Shown here one piece after another: positions 63,097-64,000 of a stretch of DNA of 64,000 nt. Each line of letters starts with the position of its first letter. The stretch's first letter is position 1. The notes beneath the pieces are model-generated. The model had not been told where the DNA came from, did no database searches, and worked only from the letters and a program-made list of their open reading frames with translations. This stretch comes from Chryseobacterium sp. MYb264 (GTDB lineage Bacteria > Bacteroidota > Bacteroidia > Flavobacteriales > Weeksellaceae), in contig NZ_CP142422.1 in the NCBI RefSeq assembly GCF_035974275.1, forward strand, positions 3,968,001-4,032,000. Direction: 5' to 3'. The position numbers were made by a program, and so were the translations under genes.

Positions 63097-64000
63097 TTAA
63101 TCTTCAATCCAGCTTTGAGAACGTTGCACGGCCTTGTTCCATGTCGTTACCATTTTCTCTACTTTTTCCTGTGCGAGCTCTGGATGAAAATCTTTATCAA
63201 CAATCCATTGCGACTGGATTTCGTCAATGCTTTTCCAGTAACCGACCGCCAATCCTGCAAGATAAGCAGCTCCTAAGGCCGTTGTTTCTAATGTTTTTGG
63301 TCTTGTGATTTTAAATCCAAATAAATCGGATTGAATCTGCATTAATAAATTACTCGCCGAAGCACCGCCATCCACTCTCAATTCTAAACTTTCTCTTCCA
63401 GAATCTGCTTCCATTGCTTTCACAATATCATACACCTGAAAAGCAATACCTTCTAAAGTGGCTCTTGCGATATGTCCGTTGGTTGTTCCGCGGGTAACGC
63501 CCACAATGGTTCCTCGGGCATACTGATCCCAGTAAGGAGCGCCCAATCCCGTTAATGCAGGAACAAAATAAACGCCGCCATTATCTTCCACTGATTTTGC
63601 AAGATCATTGATTTCTTCTGCAGATCTGATGAGTTTTAAACCATCTCTCAACCACTGAATTGCTGCGCCACCGACGAAAACACTGCCTTCCAAGGCATAA
63701 TTTACTTCTCCATTAATTTTCCAGGCAACAGTTGTTAGCAGATTGTTTTTGGATAAAACAGCTTCAGTTCCGGTATTCATTAAAAGGAAACATCCGGTTC
63801 CGTAAGTATTTTTTACCATTCCCGGTTTTGTACACATTTGCCCGAATAAAGCGGCCTGCTGATCTCCCGCAATTCCCGCAATAGGAATTTTGGTTGAAAA
63901 TAGAGTAGTAGCCGTTTCACCATATACTTCGCTGCTTTGTTTTACGGTAGGCAATATATTTTTAGGAATATTAAATAAGCTTAAAAGTTCTTCATCCCAT
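63097..64000 (-). CDS. glpK: Glycerol kinase, C-terminal part (5' end outside the window)
   Basis: The frame is open to the window edge (about 301 codons visible). GlpK phosphorylates glycerol to glycerol-3-phosphate with ATP. FGGY-family motifs are [56 protein letters not shown] and the adenosine-motif-like [20 protein letters not shown]. An internal TTG at 63954 is not the start. Together with glpF it forms a glycerol utilisation operon. Confidence 0.95.
   Translation of the reverse strand, partial: WDEELLSLFNIPKNILPTVKQSSEVYGETATTLFSTKIPIAGIAGDQQAALFGQMCTKPGMVKNTYGTGCFLLMNTGTEAVLSKNNLLTTVAWKINGEVNYALEGSVFVGGAAIQWLRDGLKLIRSAEEINDLAKSVEDNGGVYFVPALTGLGAPYWDQYARGTIVGVTRGTTNGHIARATLEGIAFQVYDIVKAMEADSGRESLELRVDGGASASNLLMQIQSDLFGFKITRPKTLETTALGAAYLAGLAVGYWKSIDEIQSQWIVDKDFHPELAQEKVEKMVTTWNKAVQRSQSWIED

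Noticed and set aside
63091..63954. glpK starting at the internal TTG 63954
   Set aside because: The frame continues upstream to the window edge with glycerol-kinase-like sequence, so the gene is simply cut by the window.

Overview
The window is chromosomal DNA from a Flavobacteriales bacterium, most likely Chryseobacterium or a close Weeksellaceae relative. The evidence is AT-rich sequence, Bacteroidota-type -7 promoter elements (TAnnTTTG) instead of Shine-Dalgarno signals, a T9SS sorting domain, an OstA/LptD-like protein, a TonB-dependent receptor, a GG-leader peptide of the kind common in Chryseobacterium, and the gene order rpsL-rpsG-fusA-rpsJ. The genus is inferred from gene content; no database was consulted.

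Layout. 1-493: last codons of a polymorphic toxin and its immunity gene. 494-1078: a hairpin-rich repeat and tRNA-Glu. 1079-16939: housekeeping genes (amidase, LptD-like protein, RidA, HtrA protease, TrhO, 5-formyl-THF cyclo-ligase, a membrane regulator and lipoproteins, an RNA methyltransferase, RmuC, a two-component system). 17118-22628: a CzcCBA/CusCBA-type metal efflux operon. 22718-25379: a minus-strand run holding a GG-leader cysteine-rich peptide, a YCII lipoprotein, PncB and Dps. 25305-30300: a tandem duplication of a dps 5' end plus a GT-C-like membrane protein, with an IS5-family element in the second copy. 30417-33778: the str operon. 34463-39365: an iron-uptake cluster (TonB receptor, lipoprotein, PepSY protein, low-affinity iron permease). 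39366-40183: a non-coding tandem array of a ~165-bp interspersed repeat.

40184-56035 is the most interesting part. A T9SS-sorted beta-propeller-like protein, a YD-repeat protein and a 1242-aa RHS protein with an HNH-like nuclease tip stand in a row, followed by the immunity gene. Next come about 7 kb of orphan toxin tips and immunity genes. Five near-identical ~199-bp direct-repeat elements with REP-like hairpin ends, plus short relatives, punctuate this stretch. Several genes are cut exactly at these elements. Between two of them lies a 78-bp copy of the active RHS tip. I read this as an RHS tip-cassette array remodelled by recombination at the elements. A second IS copy sits inside it.

56117-64000: three secreted proteins of unknown function, a third IS copy, glpF and the C-terminal part of glpK. 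The three IS copies encode identical transposases and each has a clean 4-bp target duplication, so they moved recently.
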